In this document: positions 7,449 to 16,887 of the stretch, in pieces
Position numbering within the stretch: position 1 is the stretch's first letter
Layout of the letters: each line of letters opens with the position of its first letter
Origin: Pleurocapsa sp. PCC 7319
GTDB taxonomy: Bacteria; Cyanobacteriota; Cyanobacteriia; Cyanobacteriales; Xenococcaceae
Direction of reading: 5' to 3'
Assembly (NCBI RefSeq): GCF_000332195.1
Contig: NZ_KB235922.1
Location: 4,065,322 to 4,129,321, forward strand
Length of the DNA stretch: 64,000 nucleotides
Notes under the pieces: generated by a model
The model's database searches: none
Told to the model about the DNA's origin: nothing
What the model saw: the letters and a program-made list of their open reading frames with translations, nothing else
Program-made: the position numbers and the translations under genes

Positions 7449-7679
7449 TTATCGATCTTGGGGATAGGTTTCGTAATATGCGTCCATTTCTTTCTCTGAA
7501 ACTAAAGGTTTGAGTGCTTCCAGGCGAGAACGCATTAACATTTGGGCAATTTTGCCAATTTCGCCATCGGTAAGTTCGGCTTGAGCCAAATTATCTAAGA
7601 GTTGATGGTAGGTTTCGTCTAGCTGATGATATAACTTGAAGCGAATATCTTGGGTTTTGGATTTTGTCATGAGTTTCAT
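7449..7679 (-). CDS. Small helical protein between hemF and ho1
   Basis: A 76-residue protein, start chosen at ATG 7679 because GGAG lies 6 bases upstream (GGAGAATAAC-ATG). It is highly charged and helical: QDIRFKLYHQLDETYHQLLD then AELTDGEIGKIAQMLMRSRLEALKPLVSEKEMDAY. No membrane segment or known motif. It lies 24 bases downstream of hemF and 44 bases upstream of ho1, so it is most likely translated from the same message. A role in tetrapyrrole metabolism is only inferred from this position. Confidence 0.75.
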   Translation of the reverse strand: MKLMTKSKTQDIRFKLYHQLDETYHQLLDNLAQAELTDGEIGKIAQMLMRSRLEALKPLVSEKEMDAYYETYPQDR

Positions 7680-7703
7680 GTTATTCTCCTATCTGCTTGA
7701 TTT

Positions 7704-8729
7704 TTATTGATTAACCCAATCTTGAGGCTTGAGAAATACTTCGTATAATTCTGTTTCAGGGGTTCCCGGTTCGGGTTGATAGTCGTACTCCCAACGTACT
7801 AAGGGAGGCAAAGACATCAAGATAGATTCAGTCCGTCCATTGGTTTGCAAGCCAAAAATAGTACCGCGATCATAAACCAGATTAAACTCTACATAACGTC
7901 CCCTACGGTATAGCTGAAAGTTTCTTTCTCTTTGTCCATAGCCAGTATCTTGTCTTTTTTCAGCAATGGGAACATAAGCTGGTAAAAAGGAATTGCCACA
8001 ACTTTGAACGAAAGCAAATATTTCCTCCCAACTACGATTTACCTTACCAACGCGATCGCTATAAACCCCAGCAGGGCTATCCGTATCGGAACCAGAATAT
8101 AGCTGACTATTACCGTCTTGATAATCAAAAAAGATTCCACCAATACCTCTTGCTTCTTGACGATGTTTTAAATAGAAATATTGATCGCACCAACGTTTAA
8201 AAGTTGGATAGTATTCTGAGTGATGTCTATCGCAGGCTTGTTTAATTGTTTGATGAAAATGTACTGCATCTTCTCTAAAAGGATAGTAAGGAGTTAGATC
8301 CACTCCACCACCAAACCACCAAACAGAACCCGCCTCAAAATAACGATAGTTAAGATGTACCGTGGGAACATAAGGATTACGAGGATGTAGCACCATTGAT
8401 GTTCCTGTGGCGTAAAAATCTTGACCGGCTGCTTCAGGATGCTGTACCAAAATTGAAGGGGGAAGACTATCTCCCCAAACTTCAGAAAAGTTCACTCCTC
8501 CTTGCTCAAACACTCTCCCGTCTTTGATTACACGAGAACGTCCTCCGCCTCCTTCTGTTCTCTGCCAATTGTCCTCCCTAAATTTAGCTTGACCATCAAG
8601 TTGTTCTAAACCCTGACAGATATCATCTTGTAACTGCTGTACAAAATTCTTGACTTGTTCTCTGGAATTTGTAGGAGGAAGAATAGATTTATTTGTAGTT
8701 TGAGGATCAATTACAGTTTGATTTCTCAT
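7704..8729 (-). CDS. hemF: Oxygen-dependent coproporphyrinogen III oxidase
   Basis: About 341 residues, the usual HemF length. It converts coproporphyrinogen III to protoporphyrinogen IX using O2. Recognisable segments are [64 protein letters not shown] and [10 protein letters not shown], followed by [20 protein letters not shown] near the C-terminus. ATG at 8729 is preferred over the upstream ATG at 8774, because the family begins shortly before the LPP...SREQV segment. It is divergent from acsF and followed by the small ORF and ho1, placing three O2-using tetrapyrrole enzymes or partners together. Confidence 0.96.
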   Translation of the reverse strand: MRNQTVIDPQTTNKSILPPTNSREQVKNFVQQLQDDICQGLEQLDGQAKFREDNWQRTEGGGGRSRVIKDGRVFEQGGVNFSEVWGDSLPPSILVQHPEAAGQDFYATGTSMVLHPRNPYVPTVHLNYRYFEAGSVWWFGGGVDLTPYYPFREDAVHFHQTIKQACDRHHSEYYPTFKRWCDQYFYLKHRQEARGIGGIFFDYQDGNSQLYSGSDTDSPAGVYSDRVGKVNRSWEEIFAFVQSCGNSFLPAYVPIAEKRQDTGYGQRERNFQLYRRGRYVEFNLVYDRGTIFGLQTNGRTESILMSLPPLVRWEYDYQPEPGTPETELYEVFLKPQDWVNQ

Positions 8730-8966
8730 TTGGATAATTTTAGTTTGTTTTCCTGATATATAACTATATAGCAATGTATTTTAGTTACTAGCTTGTTTGA
8801 TAAAACTTTATGTTTCTCTATTTAGCCTATGAACTTAATGATTTTTACTATCTATCAACCAGTTAACGAGGAGACATATTCTGTTAAGAATTGATAAATA
8901 CAGGTTCAAATTTAGTCTATTGCGATTTATATATTAAATAGCCAATCAGTTATATAGCTATTGAAT
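8730..8966. promoter_or_regulatory. Divergent hemF / acsF intergenic region
   Basis: A 237-base AT-rich region between two oppositely directed tetrapyrrole genes, so it must hold both promoters. Near each start there is a similar TATATAGC motif: TTATATAGCTATTG just before acsF (about 8949-8962), and ACTATATAGCAATG on the hemF side (about 8762-8775). These may be a shared regulatory element, but neither is a clear -35/-10 pair. No riboswitch-like structure was seen. Confidence 0.4.
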
Positions 8967-10022
8967 ATGATTGCTACTACGCCTCAATCCACTGTTAAAA
9001 CCTCTACTGAAGAAACCTTACTCTCACCTCGTTTTTACACTACAGACTTTGATGCGATCGCCAAGATGGATATTTCTTCTCAAGAAGAAGAACTTAAAGC
9101 CATGATTGCCGAGATGAAGACAGATTATAATCGCTATCATTTTGTCCGAGACGAAGAGTTTAAACAATCTTGGGAACATATTGATGAGAAAACTCGCCGT
9201 GTTTTTGTCGATTTTCTGGAACGCTCGTGTACTTCGGAATTTTCGGGTTTTCTACTGTTTAAGGAATTATCTCGTAAACTCAAAGGTCGCAACCCAATTT
9301 TAGCCGAGATTTTTCATTTAATGGCGCGGGATGAAGCTCGTCATGCTGGTTTCCTCAATAAAGCGATGAGCGATTTTAATATTTCTCTCGATCTGGGATA
9401 TTTAACGAAACATCGTACCTATACATTCTTTAAACCAGAGTGGGTAATTTACGCTGTCTATCTTTCTGAAAAAATTGGTTACTGGCGTTATATTTTGATG
9501 TATCGTCACTTAGAAAAACATCCCGAATATCAATTTTATCCCCTCTTTCGGATGTTTGAAAGTTGGTGTCAGGATGAAAACCGTCACGGAGATATTTTTA
9601 AAGCGTTACTGCGATCGCAATCAAAGATGTGGAACAATTGGCAAGCTAGATTATGGGCGCGTTTCTTCCTCTTAACCGTATTTGCCACCCATACCCTAAC
9701 TGTTCATGAACGGGCTGATTTTTATGAAGCTGTAGGCTTAGATGCCCAGAAATATGATCGCAAAGTAATTCGTAAGACTAATGAAACCGCAGCCAGAGCT
9801 TTTCCTGTAAATCTCAATATAGATCATCCTCAATTTTTCCCACGGTTAGAACGTTGTGCAGATCGCAATGAAAAGTTAAAAGCGATCGATTCTAGTAATG
9901 CTTCCAAGTTAGTTAAGTTTTTGCGTAAGTTACCGTTAATTACTGGTATTTTTGTTGATTTATTGCGTTTATATTTACTCAAGCCAATTGATGCTGAATC
10001 TTTACGAGGGACTGTACGTTAG
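8967..10022 (+). CDS. acsF: Mg-protoporphyrin IX monomethyl ester (aerobic) cyclase
   Basis: A 351-residue diiron oxygenase that forms the fifth ring of chlorophyll. ATG at 8967 is chosen over TTG 8961. The two diiron-type carboxylate/histidine motifs are present: DEARHAGF (about residues 119-126) and ENRHGDIF (about 203-210). An earlier ligand helix contains CTSEFSGFLLFKELSR. Flanking sequences LSPRFYTTDFDAIAKMD and RFFLLTVFATHTLTVHERADFYEAVGLD are typical of the family. The location next to hemF and ho1 resembles the oxygen/light-responsive tetrapyrrole clusters of cyanobacteria, though which cyclase isoform this is cannot be told from sequence alone. Confidence 0.96.
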   Translation: MIATTPQSTVKTSTEETLLSPRFYTTDFDAIAKMDISSQEEELKAMIAEMKTDYNRYHFVRDEEFKQSWEHIDEKTRRVFVDFLERSCTSEFSGFLLFKELSRKLKGRNPILAEIFHLMARDEARHAGFLNKAMSDFNISLDLGYLTKHRTYTFFKPEWVIYAVYLSEKIGYWRYILMYRHLEKHPEYQFYPLFRMFESWCQDENRHGDIFKALLRSQSKMWNNWQARLWARFFLLTVFATHTLTVHERADFYEAVGLDAQKYDRKVIRKTNETAARAFPVNLNIDHPQFFPRLERCADRNEKLKAIDSSNASKLVKFLRKLPLITGIFVDLLRLYLLKPIDAESLRGTVR

Positions 10023-10060
10023 AAAATAAAATCAGCGATCGCTAGTTCTCAATCTTACTG

Positions 10061-10078
10061 TTAGGGCGATCGCCCTAA
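10061..10078. repeat. 18-bp perfect palindrome centred on a HIP1 site
   Basis: TTAGGGCGATCGCCCTAA lies between the convergent acsF and GST genes and overlaps the GST stop region. It is an extended HIP1 octamer. It could form a small hairpin in either transcript, but it has no T-tract, so a terminator role is unproven. Confidence 0.5.
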
Positions 10079-10710
10079 TCTACTTGGGCATCAACATCAA
10101 TATCAGCCCTTTGTAGAGCAGAACGCTGTCCTAATTTAGTTATATAAGCTTTAACTGGACTCTCATCAGTTAGCATTCCTAATTTCGATGCCCATAACAA
10201 TACACCACCGGTTACTATATCCGCAGCAGTGAAACGATTTTCTACTAAATAATCATTATCTTGAAGTAATTGATTAAGTGGTTGACATACTTTTGCAAAC
10301 CATTCCTTTACTTCTTCTGAGGTCACTCTGGTTTTTTCTGCTTTCGGTAATACTTTTTCTGGCAAATTGGGTAATACGTGAAACAAATATTGTTCCACTG
10401 GAGCCTCTAAGGTCAGGGAAGCATAAAATAACCATTGATAATAATAAGCCCGAGCAGGTGAATTGATCTTTGGAGCAAAGCCTTTTTCAAGATATTTATC
10501 AGCAAGATAAGTACAAATTGCTGCGGACTCAAAAATAGTTACCTGATCGTCAACTAAAACGGGAACTTTCCCATGAGGATGGAGTATACGATACTCAGGT
10601 TGGCGAGACATTTCCATGGAAACGGTAATTAATTCGTATTCAATACCCATTTCCTCTAAAAGCCATCGAGGGCGAACTGCTCTTGTTGTGGGAATATAGT
10701 AAAGTTTCAT
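10075..10710 (-). CDS. Glutathione S-transferase family protein
   Basis: A 211-residue two-domain GST. The thioredoxin-like N-terminal domain (1-80) starts MKLYYIPTTRAVRPRWLLEE, contains the cis-proline loop GKVPVLVDD and the glutathione-binding ES motif in IFESAAICTYLADKY. The helical C-terminal domain includes the FTAADIVTGGVLLWA N-capping box. Substrate unknown. It is convergent with acsF, and 80 bases separate its start from the pentapeptide gene's stop on the same strand. Confidence 0.92.
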   Translation of the reverse strand: MKLYYIPTTRAVRPRWLLEEMGIEYELITVSMEMSRQPEYRILHPHGKVPVLVDDQVTIFESAAICTYLADKYLEKGFAPKINSPARAYYYQWLFYASLTLEAPVEQYLFHVLPNLPEKVLPKAEKTRVTSEEVKEWFAKVCQPLNQLLQDNDYLVENRFTAADIVTGGVLLWASKLGMLTDESPVKAYITKLGQRSALQRADIDVDAQVD

Positions 10711-10802
10711 TTCTCGAACTATAAAAAACTAGATTTTGATTAAAAGCATTGCTGAGTTTGAATATCTTGAATATATAAGTAAAATACTCAAAAAAAACTA
10801 TT

Positions 10803-11522
10803 CTAAACACTTTTATAAACAGTACCATCAGGCATAATTGCTTCTCTAAGATCGGCATCTGTTAAGATTGTTCCTGTTAAATCAGCACCCGTTAAATCAG
10901 CTTTGGATAAAATTGCACCGGTGAAATCGGCATAGCTTAAATCTGCACCACGCATACTCACTTCAGTTAAATCCGTAGCTAAAGCAGTTTCTCTCCTACC
11001 CTTACTCAAATTAGCCCGACAAAGCCTAGCTCCATCTAACTTAGCTTGATATAAAAGAGCCATACTCAAATTGGCGTAGCTAAGATCCGCATGACTCAAA
11101 TCAGCTTGACTAAGATTAGTGCGATAATCTGAGGCTGGGCGTAAGTCTACTTCAATCATTAGGGCGTGGCAAAGTTTAGCACTACTGAAATTTGCTCCTT
11201 CTAAAATAGCTTTAATCAGGTTAGCTTTTTCTAAATTAGCTTGAGTTAAGATTGCTCCACTAAGATCGGCTTCTCTTAATTTAGCTTCAAATAAATCCGC
11301 TTGAGTTAAGTCTGTACCCCAAAGTATGGACTCACTTAAATCCGCTGAACGCAAACAAGCATAACTAAAATTAGTTCTGCCAAGTCGTGCTTGTCGCAAA
11401 TCTGCTGCATTTAAATTAATACTGCTGAGATTGACTTTGATTAATTCAGCTTCTCGTAAATTCAACTGAGGAAAGCTTCTTTCCCCTGCTGCATATCGTG
11501 TCAATATTGTTTCTAGTACCAT
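10803..11522 (-). CDS. Pentapeptide-repeat protein
   Basis: A 239-residue protein made almost entirely of A(D/N)Lxx pentapeptides from about residue 20 onward: LREAELIKVNLSSINLNAAD, LSESILWGTDLTQADLFEAK and on to TGADLTGTILTDADLREAIM. These fold as a right-handed quadrilateral beta-helix. The run is interrupted around residues 125-135 (EVDLRPASDYRTN), where a loop breaks the register. The N-terminus ILTRYAAGERSFPQLNL is a common cap in cyanobacterial members. It lacks a signal peptide. Function unknown. The stop of the LptF/G-like gene is 3 bases upstream of its start, suggesting co-transcription. Confidence 0.93.
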   Translation of the reverse strand: MVLETILTRYAAGERSFPQLNLREAELIKVNLSSINLNAADLRQARLGRTNFSYACLRSADLSESILWGTDLTQADLFEAKLREADLSGAILTQANLEKANLIKAILEGANFSSAKLCHALMIEVDLRPASDYRTNLSQADLSHADLSYANLSMALLYQAKLDGARLCRANLSKGRRETALATDLTEVSMRGADLSYADFTGAILSKADLTGADLTGTILTDADLREAIMPDGTVYKSV

Positions 11523-11525
11523 AGT

Positions 11526-12691
11526 TTAACGATTAACATTGACTAACAAGTAAATACCCCCAATTAAACATAAAATATTGGGTAGCCAAGCTGCTAACCA
11601 AGGTGATAGGACTCCCACAATGCCCAATGAATCGCTGGCAAATCCTAATAGATAATAAAAAAATACAATCCCGACACAAAGACTAAATCCTTTTCCTCTA
11701 TTGATTTGGGAATATTTAGCCCCTAAAGTTGACCCTACCAAAGCAAACACCAGGCAGATAAAAGGGAAGGCATATTTTTGTTGAATTTTTACCTCAAACT
11801 TAGTTATCTCAGTTTTTTTACCGTTATTTTTGATGATCTTTAAATATTCTTGTGCCTGACGAATATTCATCTCTTCGGGACTACGTTTTTTCCTGGCAAT
11901 TTCAAACATAGTTGCCGATAGGGGTAATTTGAGGCTACCGAAGTTTTCCGTAACCATGTCTTCAATACGGGGGTTTATATGGTTAATTTCAGCAGCAACT
12001 AAATTCCATAGTTGTTGTTCTTGATTCCAAGTAGCAGATTTAGCCGTAACAATCTGACTTATTTTTCCCTGAGCAAAATAAATAACTGTTATTCCTTGTA
12101 AAATTCGCTCCTGATATTGCTCGGCAAAATAGATTTTATTTAGCTTTCCTGGTGCAGATGAAGCATTTAGACCCTTTGATTGATATTCAGCATAAAAGAT
12201 ATTTTTTTTTGCAGGTTTAATTCTGATTGATCAACAAAAGGAGTTTGGACTAAGTTTGCTTGATAATTTGCCCCAGGCACGATTAATTCATTAAATAAAA
12301 AAGTTACTCCAGTGACTATTAAGCTAAATACCAAAGCTGGGGTAATGATGCGATAAAAATTAATCCCAAAACTAGCTAAAGCAACTAGTTCGCGATCGCG
12401 ACTCAGGCGACCATAAATGATTAAACTAGCGAGTAATATCGAAATAGGTAAGGCATAAGCGATATATTCTGGTATTTTGTAGCCAAAAATCAAAATGGCG
12501 ACAGTAATTGGTAATTGGTGTTCGGTAATTTTATACCCTAAGTCGGAAACTGTTCCTATCGTTACTCCCAAAGAAGAAAATAAGCCGACACTAAATAAAA
12601 AAAATACACTTAGTTCTTTGACTAAATAACGATCTATTAAAGATATACGGCAGCGAAGCAGGTTCTTAATACTGTTGACCTTTAATTTCAT
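11526..12691 (-). pseudogene. LptF/LptG (YjgP/YjgQ) permease with a frameshift in an A9 run
   Basis: The N-terminal part (12691 to 12167) has the family signature DRYLVKELSVFFLFS, transmembrane helices and LSRDRELVALASFGI. The C-terminal part (to 11526) has the periplasmic domain end and three more helices (YAFPFICLVFALVGSTLG). Between them the frame shifts at CTGC-A9-TATC near 12208-12216. One extra A would give a continuous protein of about 388 residues with KNIFYAEYQSKG and YFAEQYQERILQGITVIYF bridging the parts. LptF/G permeases move lipopolysaccharide to the outer membrane. It may be a mutation, an assembly error, or slippage-corrected expression. Confidence 0.82.
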
Positions 12692-12740
12692 TTATTTTTG
12701 AAACTCCTAACTTCGAACTCCGAATTCCAAACTCACTTTA

Positions 12741-13235
12741 TCAACCCTGACGAATTGCATGAGCTTGAGCAAGAGTTGCTGCCCCTGTTTGCATAGTTTG
12801 GATATTGTCTGCTGACCAATCAAAAGGACTTTGGCAATGATGAGCAATTAGTAAACCCCATAATCCTTTGGGAGGTAAAACGGGTACAACTAAATTAGCC
12901 TTTACCTGAATTGTGGTTAAAAAATCTCGGTGACATTCCGCAATCGGTGCCGTTTCAATATTAGCGATCGCACTGACTCTGCCTTTCTGATATAGAGCAG
13001 CATACTCGCCGTTAAAACATTCATCAGGTCCCGTTGAACCAAAAATTGAATACTTTGAGGAACTAAGAGATTCAAAAGTCACTCTGCCCTGCCATTGACG
13101 ATAAAAATAATAAAGAACCACTCGATCAACATCAAGTTTTGCTCTGATATCGTTGGTCACGTCCTGAACTAGTTTATCTTCAGCAAGACTTTTAGACAGA
13201 CGATTAAACAGCTTTTCTAAACCAGGATCGGGCAT
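12741..13235 (-). CDS. Stand-alone cyanobacteriochrome-like GAF protein (DXCF type)
   Basis: A 164-residue single GAF domain with no output domain. It carries both bilin-linking cysteines of DXCF cyanobacteriochromes: Asp-Glu-Cys-Phe (Cys73) and Cys-His (Cys101), 28 residues apart. Neighbouring signatures also match: YQKGRVSAIANIETAPIAEC, then VKANLVVPVL and LWGLLIAHHC. Such domains bind phycocyanobilin/phycoviolobilin and sense blue-green light. Absence of a kinase, GGDEF or HTH means it would have to act through a partner. Some GAF-only relatives may have lost chromophore binding, so photochemistry is inferred. It starts upstream of, and reads toward, the LptF/G-like gene (49 bases apart). 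Confidence 0.82.
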   Translation of the reverse strand: MPDPGLEKLFNRLSKSLAEDKLVQDVTNDIRAKLDVDRVVLYYFYRQWQGRVTFESLSSSKYSIFGSTGPDECFNGEYAALYQKGRVSAIANIETAPIAECHRDFLTTIQVKANLVVPVLPPKGLWGLLIAHHCQSPFDWSADNIQTMQTGAATLAQAHAIRQG

Positions 13236-13505
13236 AATAGAGGGAGTAACACTGTAAAATTCCTTGATACGTCTAATTGCTCAGTTAATTTCCAAGACTG
13301 GGTAACATCATAAAGTTTTTTGGCGCTTCAGTCAGATACTTAAATTTTTTTTTAAGATAAATAAGTTTTTTTTGAATGCTAATCTTTGGTTCAGTAAGTA
13401 CATATGCAAAATTGATTGTATATTCGATACTCCTTTTCCCCTTCCCCCTTTCCCTTTTACCAATCCTAACTATTAAATTAATTTTGCACGACTACTTATT
13501 TGACT

Positions 13506-16500
13506 CTACTCATCGATAATTGCATCTCTATCCAATAGCAATAAATTACGTAAACTACTATTATCAAAGTCTGTGAGCCATTGTTCTCCAGCATTTACCG
13601 TCTGTTCTGCAAGGTCTTTTTTACTTTCAATAATGTCATTGATGCGTTCTTCCAAAGTACCTGTGCAGACAAATTTATGTACCTGAACATTGCGTTTTTG
13701 TCCAATGCGAAAAGCTCGATCTGTTGCCTGGTTTTCTACCGCCGGATTCCACCAGCGATCGACATGAAATACATGATTGGCTCTGGTTAGATTAAGCCCC
13801 GTACCACCAGCTTTCAGAGAGAGAATAAATATTTTAGGTCCATTGGGTTCATTTTGGAAGCGGTCTACCATTTCTTGTCTGGCTTGACGGCGAGTAGCAC
13901 CATACAAGAATAAAACTTCTCCTTGTAATTTACTTTCTAAATAAGGTTTTAAGATTTTGCCCCACTCAGAAAATTGGGTAAAAATCAATGCCCGATCGCC
14001 TTCGGCAATAATCTCATCTAACATCTCCTCCAGGCGTAATAATTTACCAGAACGATTGGCGAAGCCACTGCCCTTCGGGCAATCGCCAAAATTGTCTGAC
14101 TCTAATTTGACTTTGACTTTTTTATTCTTAGTTTCTGCGAGTAATTCAGGATGATTACAGAGTTGTTTGAGACGCAACAAAAGAGTCAGAATCAACCCAC
14201 GACGTTTAATTCCTTCAGAGTCTTCGATTTCTTGGAGAGAATTATCTACCAGTTGTTGATAAAGTTCTGCTTGTTCGGTAGAAAGTCCACAGTAGACATT
14301 CATTTCCTGCTTTTCTGGTAAGTCTTGAATGATATTCTTATCAGTTTTTAAACGGCGAAGAATAAATGGTTGCGTCAAAGATCTTAAGATATTTAAAGAT
14401 TCGCGATCGCCATATTTTTCGATCGGCACGGCAAATCTTTTTTGGAAAAAATTACGATTCCCCAAAAAACCAGGATTGAGAAAGTCTAAAATTGACCATA
14501 ATTCTCCGAGGCGATTTTCTACAGGGGTTCCCGTTAAGGCAATACGGAATCCTGCGGGAATTTCTCTGACGGCTTGAGATTGTTTAGCGGAGGGATTTTT
14601 GATATTTTGGGCTTCGTCTAATACTACTCCTTGCCATTCTATAGCTGAAAAAGTTTTTAAATCTCGATAAACCAAGGAGTAACTGGTAATTACCAATTGT
14701 TTATCTTGGACCTGTTTAGCGAAGGTTTTTCCCTGCTCTCGTTTATCGCCATGGTGAATAATTGTTTTTAATTTAGGGGCAAATTTCTTCACTTCTCGCT
14801 CCCAGTTGCTAATTACGGAAGTAGGACAAACTAGTAAAGTCGGCTTAGTTAAAATATCTTGTTGTTGCAAATTAAGCAGGAAAGCTATTAGTTGTATCGT
14901 TTTCCCTAAACCCATATCATCCGCCAAACAAGCCCCTAAACCCCAAGTTTCCAAGAAAGATAACCAACCAACTCCTTTTGCCTGATAAGGGCGTAACTCA
15001 CCCGAAAAACCTTTGATCTTTTTAACTGGTTCAACAGTTTTATGATCCGATAAATTATCAATTAATCCTGCTAATACTCCCTTAGACTCAAACTTAACTA
15101 CAGGTAATTTGGCTAGGGTTTTGGTATCCCCAGTGGATAAACGTAAGGCATCTTCCACCGATAAATTCAACTGCTCATTAGATTTATCTAATACCGCCTG
15201 AGCAGCTTTAACATCAGCAGGTTGGAGTGCAATCCACTGCCCATCTATTTCTACTAAGGGGGACTTTTGAGCCAGCAATTTTTTGAAATCTCGCTTAGAA
15301 ACAGTGTGTTCACCGAAGGCAATTTCTAATTTGTATTTCAGTAAACTTTGCAGACTTAAACGTTCTCCTTTTTTTTGATTCACGCTAGCAGTCATTTTAA
15401 TGCCTAACCTTTGTTCGCTTGTGCCTGGGGTTAAACCAGGAGGCATAACTACTCCTAAACCATTGTCTTTTAATTGCCAAGCGATCGCTCTGATAAATTC
15501 ATAGACTTGGATGGGATTGAGGAGACAAGATAAGGGCTGGCTTTGTTCGAGACTTATTTTAATTGGTTCATAAATACGACTAGCCAAACCCAAACCTTTT
15601 AAGAGAATTTCTTGGGGATTTTCGACTGTACGACGATTAATCGTTAGGGTATCGATGGCACATTGCCAAATTGTGGCAGCACCAATAATATAATCAGGAT
15701 TATCTAACGCCTGTAAATAATAATCTAAATACCAATCATTCTGTTCTCCGTCGGGTGTAGTTTTGGTCGGCGGAGTGAGGACAAAACAAACACGATAGCG
15801 ATTTTGTCCTAAGTTATTATTCTGACGATTGACAATATATTCGCTGATGGGTAACGTCCAATTATATAGAGCATTATTTAAGCGATTAATACTTTTCTGT
15901 TCTGCTTCTAATACTGGAGACTCTGAAAGTGATTCTAACCAAGGATAAACCGTAACATCCTTAACGTTACTAGCTTTGTAATCTGTCCAGATACGCAATT
16001 GAGCATCTAAAATTAAGGAAAGCGATCGCAATAACAGCTCTTCGTCAGTGGTTTCTGCTTCCGATTCTTCAGCATCAAGATAGGCCAAACAAGCTTCTGG
16101 GATAGCTTGGGTGAATTTTGCTAACCGCACACGATCAACTTCGCTATCGATTAAGGGTTGCCAGATACTTCTGTAACTAGTTTCTGTTGACTTAGGAGCT
16201 TCAATTCCAGGTAAAAACTTTTGCCTGACAATTAAATCTAATACCCAGCGATAAATGTGCGACCAAAAACAAATATCTCCTGCTAGATACTGAGTACTTG
16301 CCTGTAAAGAACTCAGAGATAAAACTTGCAATAATTTTATGGTTTCATGGGGAGTTAAGCGAAACCCTTCTACCTCCCAAAGATATGAGTCTAAAGTTGA
16401 CTCAGATTCTACGTTATCCTTGGCAAAAACGGGTTGTATCTTCTTGTTTTCTCCTGAGCCAGTAATAATCGTCGGAATGGCAATCAATTGAGTTTGCCAC

Positions 16501-16709
16501 TTACTATTGTCAAATAATTCTGCAAAATCTAGTTCATGGCTTTTAAGTAGCTCCAATAACTCTGGGCAAGATAAATCAAAAGGATGAATTAAATCACCTG
16601 CTTCATTAGTCGTATAATTTTCGTTAACTAAAGAACGCCATACTTCTCCCCAGATAAAGAAATAATCTTTACCTGCATTAACACTCCAACTGCCGTGAAT
16701 AATTGACAT
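13506..16709 (-). CDS. SNF2-family DEAD/DEAH helicase
   Basis: About 1067 residues. The start is taken at ATG 16709 (MSIIHGSWSVNAGKDYFFIW), which matches the conserved N-terminus of bacterial SNF2 proteins better than the upstream ATG. Motif I is DDMGLGKT (about residue 596), motif II DEAQ (about 698), with LTGTPVENRLGELWSILDFL (motif III region). Motifs V/VI appear in LSLKAGGTGLNLTRA and DRAFRIGQKRNVQVHKF. These are ATP-driven DNA translocases/remodelers. An in-frame palindromic repeat (14053-14087) adds the peptide GDCPKGSGFANR between the two helicase lobes. The rest looks intact. Confidence 0.94.
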   Translation of the reverse strand: MSIIHGSWSVNAGKDYFFIWGEVWRSLVNENYTTNEAGDLIHPFDLSCPELLELLKSHELDFAELFDNSKWQTQLIAIPTIITGSGENKKIQPVFAKDNVESESTLDSYLWEVEGFRLTPHETIKLLQVLSLSSLQASTQYLAGDICFWSHIYRWVLDLIVRQKFLPGIEAPKSTETSYRSIWQPLIDSEVDRVRLAKFTQAIPEACLAYLDAEESEAETTDEELLLRSLSLILDAQLRIWTDYKASNVKDVTVYPWLESLSESPVLEAEQKSINRLNNALYNWTLPISEYIVNRQNNNLGQNRYRVCFVLTPPTKTTPDGEQNDWYLDYYLQALDNPDYIIGAATIWQCAIDTLTINRRTVENPQEILLKGLGLASRIYEPIKISLEQSQPLSCLLNPIQVYEFIRAIAWQLKDNGLGVVMPPGLTPGTSEQRLGIKMTASVNQKKGERLSLQSLLKYKLEIAFGEHTVSKRDFKKLLAQKSPLVEIDGQWIALQPADVKAAQAVLDKSNEQLNLSVEDALRLSTGDTKTLAKLPVVKFESKGVLAGLIDNLSDHKTVEPVKKIKGFSGELRPYQAKGVGWLSFLETWGLGACLADDMGLGKTIQLIAFLLNLQQQDILTKPTLLVCPTSVISNWEREVKKFAPKLKTIIHHGDKREQGKTFAKQVQDKQLVITSYSLVYRDLKTFSAIEWQGVVLDEAQNIKNPSAKQSQAVREIPAGFRIALTGTPVENRLGELWSILDFLNPGFLGNRNFFQKRFAVPIEKYGDRESLNILRSLTQPFILRRLKTDKNIIQDLPEKQEMNVYCGLSTEQAELYQQLVDNSLQEIEDSEGIKRRGLILTLLLRLKQLCNHPELLAETKNKKVKVKLESDNFGDCPKGSGFANRSGKLLRLEEMLDEIIAEGDRALIFTQFSEWGKILKPYLESKLQGEVLFLYGATRRQARQEMVDRFQNEPNGPKIFILSLKAGGTGLNLTRANHVFHVDRWWNPAVENQATDRAFRIGQKRNVQVHKFVCTGTLEERINDIIESKKDLAEQTVNAGEQWLTDFDNSSLRNLLLLDRDAIIDE
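14053..14087 (-). repeat. 35-bp palindromic repeat inside the SNF2 helicase gene
   Basis: This 35-base unit is identical to 49749-49783 in the IS630 transposase. It has stem arms GGCGATTG/CAATCGCC-like at its ends and a GCCCGAAGGGC core. In both genes it is read in the same frame and codes GDCPKGSGFAN. It is a small dispersed cyanobacterial repeat that has entered coding sequence without breaking the frame. Confidence 0.85.
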
Positions 16710-16887
16710 AATTGATAACTTAAAAGCAAAAAGTCGTCTCATCTCTAAACACATCTTTAAATTACGTTCGAGAAGAAACTAATTAAGACATTGCCTCAGT
16801 TTACCAATTTTCAGAGATTAAATAGATTTCTATAAAAAGAGTTAATTTCCGTTGCCTTTTTACTTTTGCTGGCTTATACGACTAAAA

